A stretch of DNA of 64,000 bases from Neodiprion pinetum. Taxonomy: Eukaryota > Arthropoda > Insecta > Hymenoptera > Diprionidae. Of the stretch, positions 36,114-48,500 are shown piece after piece. The stretch is from NCBI RefSeq assembly GCF_021155775.2, contig NC_060232.1:29395922-29459921 (forward strand), given 5' to 3'. A program made the position numbers and the translations under genes. The notes under the pieces were generated by a model, which saw only the letters and a list, made by a program, of their open reading frames with translations, was not told the origin of the DNA and did no database searches. The number at the start of each line of letters is the position of its first letter. Positions within the stretch are counted from its first letter, which is position 1.

Positions 36114-38676
36114 ATTGTAAGCTAGAATATATTGCCTGTTAAAAATTCCATTTGTAATACCGTTTCGGAAGTCGAAATGTGGTATTCCACAGCATTTATG
36201 TTTGGATGGGCAACACAAAAATATACAAGATTTAAAAAGCTGACTACATAAGCAATTTTAATCTAAGATCTCTGTAATCTAAGAGAAGTTTTGTGTTACC
36301 TTTTCATCGTTGTAATTGAACTAATATAAGGTGTGCCAAAAGAATTTGCTATTAGGAGTATTCAATAATTCCAACTGGCATGTGAATCCAAGTAGAATCG
36401 AAGAATATGTGCTGAATCATGGATAGTCGTGGTGCACCTTATTCATGGTGTTTGAAGATCAGCTTGAAGATATGTAACCTAAGTGATTTTATAATTGTAA
36501 AACACCTGATGAATCTACAAGCTGTGGTTCGAATAAAGATAAAAAGATGCTGAAAGAGAGGGCAAAAAATAGACAAGTAGATGGTTGTAGTCGAAACGGA
36601 ATTTAAAGAAAAACTCATATCCGTTACAAATTGGTACATTTTGTTCTGTTTTTCAATTTCAGTCTTGGTTGAAAAATAACTTGAATTTTGTTTCTACTGC
36701 CGTGTTACAACGGTAATAATGGATAAAATTCGTACATAGATGATATTTGTTGAAGAAATGAAAAGGAATCAATCATCATAAATGTGAAAGCGCATTTAAT
36801 AAACTTACAAGTATTTTTGATTGCATTGATTTTTTTTTTCACCCGTTTCAGATTATTCTAAATATCATGATGTATTTCAGTATTTGAATTGATTTGTCTC
36901 GGCCTTCCTACTTAACAAAATTTTTTTTTATACGAATTAAGCTGTAGGATTTGATTGATGTGTTTATATAATTGCATATTGTTGTAGAATGGTGTAAAAA
37001 GTTGTACAATAATGAATAAGAACATCGTACGAAAGTGGTGCGTAAAAAATATAATTCTTTAAATTAATAATACGATTGATTATCTTGACATTTGAAACCT
37101 TGACCTTGATACGGTTTACAAAAGTCACGGTTTGAGTAACAGTAATTATAATTTAGTTATCAACATAAAAAATTGCATATAAATTTGTTGAGAAAATAAT
37201 AATCGTTTGGTGTTCTGTTATACAGAATTCGGTTCATCCGAAATTGAAACTGTTTTACCCACTAAATCTATCGCAGAAAATATTCCAGTCTAAATATTGC
37301 TGGATAAATTTACACAACAGATTTACAGAATGGTCATGTACTAACTGTAGACGTAAATAAATAAAGTAAGTTGCGTTTATTATTATGTAAGTGGTTCTTT
37401 TATATCTTATTTTTTATCTCTAAAACGCAGTCTATTTTCAATCATACGTTATTGATGCAAACAATACTACTGATTGATACAAAATATATTCAAACATAGT
37501 CTCTTTAGTGATGTATTATTCAATAATGTGTGAGTTCTAGCTTCACTGCATCATATCACATCAAACTGAGTGTTTGATATTACTAATTGTTGGTTTCAAT
37601 TCACTTGCAGTTCTACGATCCAAAATTTATGATGTCCATGTTAATTGAATTTATATCTTATATGAGTAGTTAACGGAACTTGTCATCGGCCACTTGGTTG
37701 TAGTGAAGAGAAATGGTGTGATGAATTTTTCTCAAATAATGAGGATTTACCAGTGAGGTCTAAACAGTGGTCTGTATCTTGTGGTTACGTCGAAGAGATT
37801 AACACTCACTACAGTAAGTGACCCTTCAATGAAGATTGTGGCAAAATAATAAGTTTCTGAGATCCCAACAAGTGCATTACAGATCATATCATATCGGTCA
37901 TGAAGTTTTATCGTTCGTACATCAAATGTTTCTAGTAAGTATGCGTAACTTTTGTACAAAGGGAAGTTTTCACTACAATATGGAACATTTTTCATCCATC
38001 TCTACAAGGAGGCTCATCCAAATATTAAGCATATTATAATCAACATCATTTCTAGATTAGACACGTTATCAAATTTTTTAATTTTGGTAAAATACTCTGC
38101 ATGTTTTCATTGTTCATAAATTCCTATTTCCTAGTTGGCGTCCAAAATTTTTGGGAATACTGCAGTACTAAAATTGTGACAAATATTTTATCCTCACAGC
38201 CAAATCTAAACAGAAAATGTTACATTTTTTGACCATAGCATAATCGCACACGTTTCTTAAGTAAATTGAGAAAATTATTAAAGTGTACCATCGGTCGAAC
38301 GCTAGGCATAGATGACGGGAACTTTTAAGCGATGAACAGTTTCAGTAAAGATGACGAATATTGTCTCGTTGGTATTACTTGAGTTTATTGTTTCTTTAAT
38401 TTAAATTGGATTATAAATTACAGTAGTATCAATGCGAGGCGTAGAAATTCTATAAGGATACCTAACTGAAATTTGGCTTCAAGTATACTTTATGATCATT
38501 CCTACTGCTTAGCAGATTACACATGCTTGCTTTCATACTCACAAATTTGCTATGAATTGAAGTTTCGAAAGCCCAAGTAATGTTCAATGCAAAAAGACTT
38601 AGTTTATGTTTCTAATATTAAGGTATGGTGTGTGATACATTGATGCTTATAAAATAAATAATAGTTCATAAGAAAG
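36114..38676. other. Convergent intergenic region, TMEM214 / TATDN1
   Basis: This is AT-rich sequence between convergent genes. It contains several AATAAA motifs on the + strand (for example near 36532, 36797 and 37356) that could end TMEM214. A minus-strand frame at 37995-37747 has no splice or homology support. Confidence 0.6.
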
Positions 38677-40560
38677 TTATAACTCGTGAGGAAAGAACAG
38701 TTTCATTGTATTTTTATATATCTGGTTGCACAGATACTCTTCTTCCTCGTCTCTAACACGAGCTAATATTTCCAGAATTTGTCTGTAAATGAAAATGACA
38801 AGTTTATTCAAATGTTATTCAAGAATATCTGTAAATTGAATGACTTACACAATGTTGCAAGGTTCGTTACGACCCTTCACCAAGTGGTCAGGTTGCCATT
38901 TCTCTTTCTTCACTGAGGGAAAACTAGTGATAATATGTTGAGCTGCTGCATGTGTTGGCCTCACTTCACACCATGGACAATCAGTTTCAATCATCAGTCT
39001 ATCCAAGGGGATTGTAGTCACCGCAAAAAGATTATCTTCTGTTTTTAAGGAACTGAAATGCAATTAAAGATAAGGAAGCACATTTAAAATAATAATTATT
39101 TCGAGAGCTAAAATTTATGGGGTTGCCTTAAGCTAGAAATTGTTTATTCGATTCAGACTTTAGTGAATTTTCAATTATTTATGAAGTTAAAGTTACCACT
39201 CGTTATTCAAATTAAATACGCGTATGACAGTCACCAAAGGGGACGATGTTCGAAATTATTTACCATCCATTGATTCCAATAGAAAGCCCCATTTGTAATA
39301 TCGAATTGGCATCTTCCGGATTTCCATCGAAAGAATGTACAACACCATTGGTCAGTTTACCTTTGTGCTTTCTTAGAATTTGTACAAAATCTTCAGAAGC
39401 ATTTCTACAGTGTAAAAACATGGGCAGATTCAATGTTGAACACATACTCAGTTGCATTTCAAAGTATTTTTTCTGAGTGTCTTTGGGACAAAACTGTAAT
39501 CGGTCGTAATCTAATCCCATTTCGCCGATGGCGACTATTTTATCTTTATTTTCTGATGCAAGATCAGTCAACGATTTTAAATATGATTCTGGGTCTCCAG
39601 ATTCTTCAAATTCACTGCATCTTGTTGGGTGGCAACCAACAGTTGAAAAAAGCCTATCTGTAATTTGATTAATGAAATATAATCAAGATGATATTGATTG
39701 ACATCAGATTGATTGTAATATGATAAATTCGCCGATGTTCATACAAAGAAACGAGTACTGTAAAGCAAATAATAAGCGAAACTATACATTACTCATGTTC
39801 GGAACATGCAGTATTCGCTGCAATGATTATCACGAATGTCACCTACTTCGAAATATGTTTTATATGAAGTTGGACAGTCTTAGTTTTTCAGACAACAGTA
39901 TAATACGTACCATCAGTTTTAGCTAATTCTAAAGCTTTTTTGCTTTGTTCAATATTGCCAGCTGTTATTATGATTTTGGAAATGTTGTTGGACCAACTTC
40001 TTTCCAAAACTCTATGTAAATCAGGCTCGTGTTTTTGAGACCCATTGTATACACCCTGGTACATAGGATCTGTTAAATTGGCCCCAATATCTGAAACACA
40101 TTACATACTTATTTTACAAATAAAATGACTTGGCCATTACAAGCTTCACGATACCAAAAGTACAATTTCATAAAAAATGACAACGAATGTTCGTTTTGAC
40201 AAACTCTTTCCATCATACGTAAACAAAGGGTAAACGCATTTTTTCTACTAAACAATAAATTTACTAAATGCAGGAACTTGGTTAGATAACCAGTTAAAAA
40301 ATTTCAAATTATTTATTGATAAAATCCGAAACAGAATTTATTTATTGAAACACATATTAGTTGCCGGAAATATGATTTGTCAGTGTAAAAATTATTTTAT
40401 TGACTGAAGCCGAATGAGACAATTAAGGGTTGTCATCTGCTACCGTAGCTGTCATAACCTATTTCAAAATACATATTTCTCGGTGAATTTTCTACGAATC
40501 ATCATGCAGGTAACGTTAATTGACGTATTATTTACCTATGAATTTCCGCAAATTCGCCAT
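38677..40560 (-). CDS. TATDN1: TatD-family deoxyribonuclease TATDN1
   Basis: Exons (minus): 40560-40536, 40090-39911, 39657-39264, 39052-38849, 38782-38677; phases agree, 302 residues (human 297). The first coding exon is only 25 bp (MANLRKFI plus one base). TatD enzymes are metal-dependent DNases of the TIM-barrel amidohydrolase group. Recognisable blocks in order: DIGANLTDPMYQG, STVGCHPTRC, GEMGLDYDRLQFCPKDTQ (metal-ligand Glu), LPMFLHCRN (His), GVVHSFDG (His), LMIETDCPW (Asp) and KGRNEPCNI. All expected ligand residues are present, so it is probably active. It lies downstream of RPN1 on the same strand. Confidence 0.96.
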
Positions 40561-41739
40561 GGTCGTCCTGAGCATAAATTTATTTTGAGCAAATTTAATA
40601 AAGAATTTTATTTGAGGTTAGCGACCACCTTCGATATATTTCGCAGGTGGCTGCACTCGCCGAGGTCTACGCGTTCGTAATGCAGCTCTGCCAACGGCAT
40701 AGACGTGAACGCATCGACACGCGCAACACTCCTATTGGTGATTATTCAAAATCTAATAAGTATTATCATTATTTCGAAGAATTTTGCCGGCGATTCGATT
40801 TATCTTTTTTTGTAGCGATAATGGAGATTCAGTCAACAAAATTGCAAAAATAGTTCGTTACGTCATTATTAAATTTCTGGAAATATCTCGTCCTAATTAA
40901 TTGAATTCTTCATTGACATATTTATGCTTAATTTTTAGAAATTTTTCCACAAGTTGAACGGTATTGTAATAAGTTTGCTACTTTTGAACAATTTGTAGTA
41001 TCAAAAGGTATTTATGACGGTCGAATGATACTAGGTAGTACAACCCTACATAAAAGATGATGTGAGAAATAATGAGACACAAGTGTAAATTATAAGTTTA
41101 TTACTACATATTCAAAATGATTCAAAATACAAAGTGTTGGTATGGTTGTTTAATTTCCTTACTACGGGAATTACAGCCCAAAGGGAACGTATATTTTAGA
41201 ACAAAATTACACTCTGCTTCTCACAAATTCATTCGTATTTACCACTTGTAATGAATGAATTGTTTGATACATAATAATTAACATTGCAGATGTACGAATT
41301 GTTAGACGTAAATATCTCCTTAGCCATCTTGATACCGGTGAACAAGAGCTGATCAGTGATTTACTATATAAAGAAAAAGTGAATACATAGAAAACAGGCT
41401 TACAATACTAACAATTACGAATTTGAAGTACCCTCAAAATCTCAACTTTAGGCACTCTCTAAAAGTCAGAACTGTTTACCAGAGGTACCATCCTGATTTT
41501 CATTGGTCGTAGAAATCAGATAGAGCATGAATAATAAATACCAATGAATATCAAACCAGTACGGTCTCAGCAATAAAATGCTGTTTAATTCCCCTTGATA
41601 TCTTTCTTATAAAATAGTCCGAAGACCAGCTGGATTGATGTCTATCCATTACAGAGTCATTTTTCCAGATGTAAGATCTGGGAATCGTATATAGAAAAAA
41701 AAAAAAAAGATTACTTTTGTTTCTATTTCTTCCCAAAAT
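40561..41739. promoter_or_regulatory. TATDN1 promoter and RPN1 3' UTR
   Basis: The 1.2 kb between RPN1 stop and TATDN1 start, both minus strand, must hold the RPN1 3' UTR (right) and TATDN1 promoter (left). A CpG-richer patch at about 40640-40730 is the best promoter candidate. A run of A's lies at 41695-41709. Confidence 0.45.
41097..41102 (-). terminator. Polyadenylation signal AATAAA, probable RPN1 3' end
   Basis: The + strand TTTATT gives AATAAA on the minus strand, about 640 bp past the RPN1 stop and upstream of the TATDN1 promoter patch. Confidence 0.35.
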
Positions 41740-43554
41740 CTATTGCAATGACTTCACTATTGAGTTAATTTTTTCGACAGTCTCTTCCTTTTTCTTAATG
41801 ATTACGGATTCTGCATCTACAAACGGCTGTCTACCAATTCTTCCTGGAATCAGTTTGTCGAAATACAATGCTTGCTGCTGATTATAAAGCTCTTTCAGAG
41901 CTTTATCCAGTTTTTGTAATTCTTGAATACGTTCATAAACATCTCCAGACTCTCCTTTCAGCTTCAAACTCAGTTCGGAAATGGTATTGGTCGCTGTTTT
42001 GTATTCTTGATTAATACTCTTAACAGCTGCTTGAAAAGTGTTGGTATTTTTATTTGCCTTAAGCTCAGACAATTGGTCATCTAAATCATTGTAAGAGTTG
42101 ACTCTGCGATCCTGAGCTGCTAATATCTTTTCACATCGACCAGCAATTCTTAGTTTACTCTCAGAAACCTCGTCTTTATTGATTGAAAAATCCAAACGGA
42201 CATACACAATGACCAATAAGAATAGCAGGTATAAGGCAATGACAACTAATAAAGGTTCCTGCAGCATTAGCAACCGTGGGAATGTGTATCTCAGTTGAAA
42301 GTCTTGGATGTGATTTTCAACCAAATTATTTTTTGTGATCGTTATTACTGGGCGACCTTTCGTGTCCAAATAAGTGTAGTGCAGGGTGTCCGGCAAGCGA
42401 GTAACGCTGTACGGAGCGTTTAGTTTGACACTGTGAGAACCTTCTGGTAAAATAATTTTGGTTACGAGTTCCTCGACGACCATATCATCAAATACATGGT
42501 CCAACAGTCTCATTCTGAGCAAATACTCATCTCCAGAATTGAAGAGATACTCGTAGCTGGGCACATTGTATCCGATAACGTAGTGAGTCTTCCATCCGCC
42601 AAAGAGTGGAAATCGTGGTCTGAGGTTCAGTTCAACTGCATCTTTTCTTATCCTCATATGGGATGTAGAAATGTTCCCGATTTCATCACGGTAATAAACA
42701 TCAGATGCGGCAGCTGGTAAAATGGTATTGAAATTCTGGACGCTGGACTGACCGGATTTTGATTCCCTTGCATATTCATATCTTGAAAATGATCCCTTAA
42801 GTAACGCTCCAGTGTGGTACAAGTCTATTGTTTCTTCAATGGCAATATTTCCCCAATGCGAAATTTCAATGACTCGCTCGAGTTTCTTTATCGTTAAAAA
42901 CTTGTTATTGTTTTCAAAGTGTAATATTAAATCTTCAACAGAGAAAGGAGCTACTTTCTCATATGGACCATACGTTATTGTCGAATCGCTCTGAACGACA
43001 GGTTTGAATTTAGTGTAGTTTTCAACGTTGCGAGATGGCAGGGTGATAACAGAAGTTTGCTTTGCGACAGTATACGGAGAATAGAAGTATACATTGCCAA
43101 AGTAACGTACAAGCTGTTTTTCTTTCTGGGTGATTTCTTTTGGATGAGGAACAAGCTCGTTGCTCGATACAGTTTCTACTTCAATCGCTAACGAGCGTCC
43201 AGGGCTCAGGGCATCCTTGAGTTCAATCTTGTAGAAAAGTTTGTCAGGATGGTTTTGTACCTTGGTTTCCGAAATTTTAAGTGCGCTTCTGCTCGTGTCA
43301 CGTGTTTGGGCGGCGATGTAGCTTAAACCATCTTTATGTTTTTGTTCAATTGCGAATAGCAGGCTTTTTACCGGATTTTTTCCAGTGTTTTCTACAGTCA
43401 ATTTGTTGACGATCTTCGTAAGCTGAGACTGCAAATCGATACTTCGCTCGACATTTTTTATGACCAAATCATTGTTTATGGTCTCAGAGTTTGCCGAAAC
43501 TATACAGCATACCGATAATAGTATTATAAACCCACGAATTATTCCTCGAGCCAT
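41740..43554 (-). CDS. RPN1: Ribophorin I, oligosaccharyltransferase subunit 1
   Basis: One uninterrupted frame of 604 residues (human 607). ATG 43554 is chosen because a signal peptide follows at once (IIRGFIILLSVCCIVSANS) and the longer frame to 43593 opens with TTG. Ribophorin I is a structural subunit of the ER oligosaccharyltransferase that presents substrates for N-glycosylation. The luminal part contains typical family strings: VRYFGNVYFYSPYTV, SHWGNIAIEETIDLYHTGA, KGSFSRYEY and FPLFGGWKTHYVIGYN. One membrane helix follows (LLVVIALYLLFLLVIVYV, about residues 440-457), then a cytosolic tail with coiled-coil potential that ends VEKINSIVKSLQ. The absence of any intron is notable beside heavily split neighbours. 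It is divergent from the exons at 45304. Confidence 0.96.
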   Translation of the reverse strand: MARGIIRGFIILLSVCCIVSANSETINNDLVIKNVERSIDLQSQLTKIVNKLTVENTGKNPVKSLLFAIEQKHKDGLSYIAAQTRDTSRSALKISETKVQNHPDKLFYKIELKDALSPGRSLAIEVETVSSNELVPHPKEITQKEKQLVRYFGNVYFYSPYTVAKQTSVITLPSRNVENYTKFKPVVQSDSTITYGPYEKVAPFSVEDLILHFENNNKFLTIKKLERVIEISHWGNIAIEETIDLYHTGALLKGSFSRYEYARESKSGQSSVQNFNTILPAAASDVYYRDEIGNISTSHMRIRKDAVELNLRPRFPLFGGWKTHYVIGYNVPSYEYLFNSGDEYLLRMRLLDHVFDDMVVEELVTKIILPEGSHSVKLNAPYSVTRLPDTLHYTYLDTKGRPVITITKNNLVENHIQDFQLRYTFPRLLMLQEPLLVVIALYLLFLLVIVYVRLDFSINKDEVSESKLRIAGRCEKILAAQDRRVNSYNDLDDQLSELKANKNTNTFQAAVKSINQEYKTATNTISELSLKLKGESGDVYERIQELQKLDKALKELYNQQQALYFDKLIPGRIGRQPFVDAESVIIKKKEETVEKINSIVKSLQ

Positions 43555-45303
43555 ATTTTCACGGATATTTATCACAGTACACGAGTAACTCAACTTGCCG
43601 ACAACTGTCGACGTGACGACGAGACGTGGCCCACGCGTTTTCGCCGGCTAGCCGCTAGCGCTCTTTCACCTTGCGATAAATCCTGACGTGAACGTAGCCA
43701 TGGATTATCGTTGCCTTCCTACGGCTGCCATATCACGACGTGCGCGTTTTCGTTTGATTGGTTGTATGTAGGTTCGAACTTTAAAGCCGTAGCATAAATA
43801 GCGTTGACCGAATATATTGACTAAACATATCCTATCAAAAAAAGCCAGCCATGGGCAATATTTGTTGCAGCTTCAGGGAGCCGAGTGGGACAAGTGTTCG
43901 TCGGTAAATTATATTGTCGGTAAACGGAAACGATGCTGTGGTATTTCTACGATACATTATATCCACTGTCTCTTTCTAACAGATCAATTGAAAAAAGTAG
44001 ACACTAATGGCAGTCAGTTATGTCGGAACTACAAATCGCATAGTGATGTGCTGATTTGGTGAAATTCTTAAGCAGACAATATTCTATAAGGCTGGCCCCT
44101 TATAATAAGATATGGTTACTCAATGCTGAATATGATACACGTGTAGAAGACCGTGTAATATACCTACACCTCTAGTTCACGCCAGTATCGAATTGCGTAT
44201 GAGTGATTCTTAATCGTACGACGGTAAATAAAAATCCAGCACCAATACGTATTTACCGTCTCTGCGTTGACTGAGGATATATGTATAAAGACTGACAAAC
44301 GTGGATTATTTTTGGGGGTATTAGCAGTTTCACGTATCGTCAATCAAGCAACTGACCACGCTGGTAAAAGAACTTCATCGTAACCAGCAACTATTGCGAG
44401 CAAAGCATTGGTGACACACCGTCGTCATAGTGAAATTGAAAAGTTGAGAAAATCCCGTTCAAGAAATATCCGCAATTGGCCGGAGAATTCATACTTTGCC
44501 TGACGTCGCATGTTACGGCAATGCTCTAAACATTTGATCGCGTTGTGCGTAGTTTACGCGGTGTTTTCACCCAGCCGCCGAGACCATAGAGATATACAAA
44601 ACAGAGCGTAAGCAACGGTGTAAGCGTCCCGTGAACGGATTTGAATCGGTTCTCTAAACGACAACAGATAATAATTGTAAACAGCTAGGCAGACGCGTGC
44701 AGCTACCCCCACTCCATGTGAAGCGCGACAGCGAGGGGGGCGGGGAGGGGGTGAGCGAATTATTATCTTCCGTTCTTCAGAGAACAGATTTAGATTCCTT
44801 CCGAGCGCCGTGCAGCATCAGTCGTTTCCGAGCAATCGGAGCGAAATCGCGTAATCTCAGTATCGGTTCAAGATTCAGACCGCGTTGTTCGGGTGGTGTC
44901 ACGTTGTTCGATCAGTGTATTTCCACCATACTCATCTGTGAATAATACACGAGGAGCAGCGTGTAATCTGAATAAAAACCGAGTTACTGAAATGAAAACA
45001 TCCTGCGAACGTTGAAGGTGAATTTCGTGTCCGAGTTTTCATTGTTTGGTGTAACTTCAGATTTCAGTAATGTCTACTTTTGTCTCTATGCGTGGAGTAT
45101 CAATTTTATTATTTTTTTGGCTGATTTTCGGTAAATGCGCAATCGCATTGTTAGTAAGTTTGTTCAGTCGGTTCAAATAGACAGCTACAGCATAAAAAGT
45201 GAGTGCAGTATCGAGTGTTAGTGTTATTGCGGTGCGGATTTTGTGGATTATAGTGAAGATCTAAGTTGTGTAAAAAGTGCGTCGCTTCACTAATAACCCT
45301 GAG
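43555..45303. promoter_or_regulatory. RPN1 promoter and a CpG-rich + strand leader region
   Basis: Just upstream of RPN1 (43600-43790) and again at about 44480-44900 the sequence is CpG-rich. The second block looks like a + strand promoter/5' leader: initiator-like TCAGTCG and ATCAGTGT motifs, and no long frame. It runs into the small coding exons at 45304. The middle part, 43800-44450, shows nothing identifiable. Confidence 0.4.
45070..45180 (+). other. Short open frame with a signal-peptide-like N-terminus
   Basis: An ATG opens 36 codons beginning MSTFVSMRGVSILLFFWLIF, a hydrophobic core followed by GKCAIA, like a signal peptide with a cleavage site. A strong internal donor GTAAGT occurs at 45154 in phase 0. 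It may be the first coding exon of an unknown secreted or membrane protein, or an upstream reading frame in the leader of the transcript whose ATG is at 45304. Confidence 0.25.
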
Positions 45304-45540
45304 ATGCTACAAGAACTACTACATCTAAAAGCGTGGAGCAGCCCAGAGTCGAGGTAACAATACTTATTTTAGTTTTGGTCTTGCATAAAATGCAATGCAA
45401 AAATATGAAACTAGATAACAGTAATAATTAATTTGAAAACTGAAAAGCCAATTTGCTAAATTAATTCAAGTGTTCTATTTTGTTTTTCAGAGATTTAAGC
45501 AGAGACTTCCGAGTAACTTTTTCATTTCTCGGCAACGTTG
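45304..45540 (+). CDS. Two small first coding exons, gene unassigned; possible alternative start of DHX30
   Basis: Exon 45304-45353 begins ATG (MLQELLHLKAWSSPES) and ends with AG/GTAACA. After a 137-bp intron with a TTTTTCAG acceptor, exon 45491-45540 continues in frame (DLSRDFRVTFSFLGNV) to a GTGAGT donor, leaving phase 1. I do not recognise the protein. The next + strand acceptor with phase 1 that belongs to a gene is DHX30 exon 2 at 51100, so this may be an alternative DHX30 N-terminus. That requires splicing over the tandem array. It could equally start an unrelated gene whose other exons lie outside the window. Confidence 0.4.
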
Positions 45541-48500
45541 GTGAGTTTGCATGTGTTAGGTTACGGGTATTTTCCCTGGGATTCCTCTGTCACGTGGCGT
45601 GGCGGTAACAATTGTTACACAAATCTTCGATTTCTTAGCTTCATGGATAGGCTCATTCGCGATGGCAACGTGCTTGACTTTGTCGAATAATTTTTTTTTG
45701 GCATTTAATTTACCATAGCCTGCTTGAAGTTAGAAATTTTGCACGTTGCTAAAAGTGGAATGAGCATCGCGACAGGTAACCATCGCTTATTCGACACTCG
45801 CGAGATCGGATTGCGTTTCGTAACTGATGTAAAAATCTACACTTGAATTTACCGATGTCGTTTAAGTGGTGGGTTCACCTGAGGTTTGAACGAATTCTAT
45901 TATTTACATTATTGTTAAATCGATAAAATTCCAAATTCTGGCATAACGTAACGTCATCCAATTGCATCTTATATTATATATCATTTTCAATTTTTTAACA
46001 GCCAACAAGTATTGATCAAGTGCTGGCTTAGTTCGCTTAGAAAAATGCTAATTGGCATACAGGATGTTTTTAATCAATTTTACAAAAGGTTAATGTACCG
46101 ATAGTCTGCTAGTATTTAATAAAATAATACATACAATACAGGGGTTGGCGGGATACAACCGCGATACTGTATTCTCAGTAGGCAGACTACGATACAAAAA
46201 CATTTTGCTCCCAACAGGTAAACAACGAAAGTGTAAGTCAGTGACCACGGCGCAAATGATGAAGAATGATGTGTGTTGGAAAAAATGGAGAATCGTTTAG
46301 ATCGAATATAGGTAACCGGATAGGTAGGTGGACGTTCTGGGATCCGTCGCGAGGTTTATGCATGTGTGTGTGAGTTTCTCTTTTCCGTTGGGTGGTTCCG
46401 TTGGGAAGCAGGCGAGGGTAGGAAGGTCGCGATGAGCCGTGATGTTACTAACTTTTGTAATCCACAGCGTCAAACGATCACAGAAACTTTTTTCCCAAAA
46501 GACTCCGTATTCGAGTCTCTCGACCATTTGCAAGCATTTGATATTAACGAAATCGAATTTCCCATTTCTTATCACTCTACAACCATTTTTCAATCGTTAT
46601 TCAATTCAATTATTTAGTCATTACCGATCAGTATTCCATTCAATTGATCTCTGTGATCGTCTGAATGGGCAAAACGCATTTCTGGACCATCTATCGCGTT
46701 CCGTGGTACGCTAGATGGGGAGAGATGCTGAGCTCGAAGACTTCGCGTCGAAGAGGACCGCCGACCGTCACGCCACACAATAATGCATGCCCTCCAACCT
46801 CCCTCCCGATATCGCTTTGTATTCTGAGAACAACAATCCGCATAGCAATGTATCTAATTTAAAAAGATGCAGATGTGGATTGGGTTTCTAGAGAATTTTC
46901 AGGACAAGTTCCCGATAATACAAATTTTTTAATAGTTTAATCTGTCGCGGCCTTATTGCGCGCAGATTAATCACGAGAATTGTACGCAGCTTTTTGGGTG
47001 TAAATTAATAACCGGTATCGGACACGTTTTTTTGCGCGTCCATTTTGCAAATAGTATATGAAAAAAGTTACGCACTCTCTATGTGCTGATCTTTCAGCTC
47101 TTCGGTCAATTTTTTGACGAATAATAAAGTTTTCTAGTTCCATGCCGCCTTTTGCGCGTGGACTTGATACTTTTCAGTTATGAGAGAAAGTGCGGCATTT
47201 GAAAACCTGCGCTCAACGCGCAGGAAAAAAAATCTCGATAGTGTATACTGATAATGGAGAATATTGTTGTAAGCATTTATGAAACATGTCTAAAATGTAC
47301 AGAAATACTTGTTTAACTGAACGTATTATTTTCTGTTTCACAGAAACAAAACTAATTTTTCAACGAATGCACTGAGAACTGTAGAATGTTCAGTCGAAAA
47401 AGATATTCACTTTAATAACCATAGCAGAAAAAGATGTTTCAATAAATTTAGAATGTGTTTTTTTCATCAATACAACTAATAATTTAAGCAACGAATATTA
47501 AAGCGAATATCATCTTGGACTCGACCCATTTTTTGTCAGTGTTATGGACTTATGTGATTGTGCTAACCATACCTTCATCTGTTTCAGCTAATAAAACTTT
47601 TAGTCTGTTTCAGATGATCAGATTTTCTGTTTTTTTCAGCTAATCAAACTTTTTGTCTGTTTCAGCTAATAAAACTTTCTACCTCTTTCGGTTAATCACA
47701 CTTTTTGTCTGTTTCAAATCAAACCTTCTGTTTGTTTCAGCTAATTAAACCTTATGTCTGTTTCAGGTAATCAGACTATCTTTATCAGCTAATCAAACTT
47801 TTTGTCTGTTTCAGCTAATCAAACGTATTAACTTTTTAGCTCATCAAACTTTTTGACGTTTTAGCTAATCAAACCTTTTATCTGTTTCAGCTGCTAATCA
47901 AACCTTATGTCTGTTTCAGGTAATCAGACTATCTTTATCAGCTAATCAAACTTTTTGTCTGTTTCAGCTAATCAAACGTTTTAACTTTTTAGCTCATCAA
48001 ACTTTTTGACGTTTTAGCTAATCAAACCTTTTATCTGTTTCAGCTGCTAATCAAACCTTATGTCTGTTTCAGGTAATCAGACTATCTTTATCAGCTAATC
48101 AAACTTTTTGTCTGTTTCAGCTAATCAAACGTTTTAACTTTTTAGCTCATCAAACTTTTTGACGTTTTAGCTAATCAAACCTTTCATCTGTTTCAGCTGC
48201 TAATCAAACCTTTTATCAATTTCAGCTTATCAAACCTTTTATCTCTTTCAACTAATCAAACGTTTTAACTTTTTAGCTCATCAAACTTTTTGACGTTTTA
48301 GCTAATCAAACCTTTTATCTGTTTCAGCTGCTAATCAAACCTTATGTCTGTTTCAGGTAATCAGACTATCTTTATCAGCTAATCAAACTTTTTGTCTGTT
48401 TCAGCTAATCAAACGTTTTAACTTTTTAGCTCATCAAACTTTTTGACGTTTTAGCTAATCAAACCTTTCATCTGTTTCAGCTGCTAATCAAACCTTATGT

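Noticed and set aside
36330..36445. Short imperfect inverted motifs (AAGGTGTGCCA / TGGTGCACCTT) as a mobile-element end pair
   Set aside because: Only about 11 bp with mismatches and no other element features; likely chance.
37747..37995. Minus-strand frame considered as an odorant-receptor fragment
   Set aside because: The resemblance was only a hydrophobic pattern; no conserved receptor motif or splice sites in frame.
46297..46862. Several overlapping frames upstream of the array
   Set aside because: Both strands are open at once without homology or consistent splice signals; treated as non-coding.
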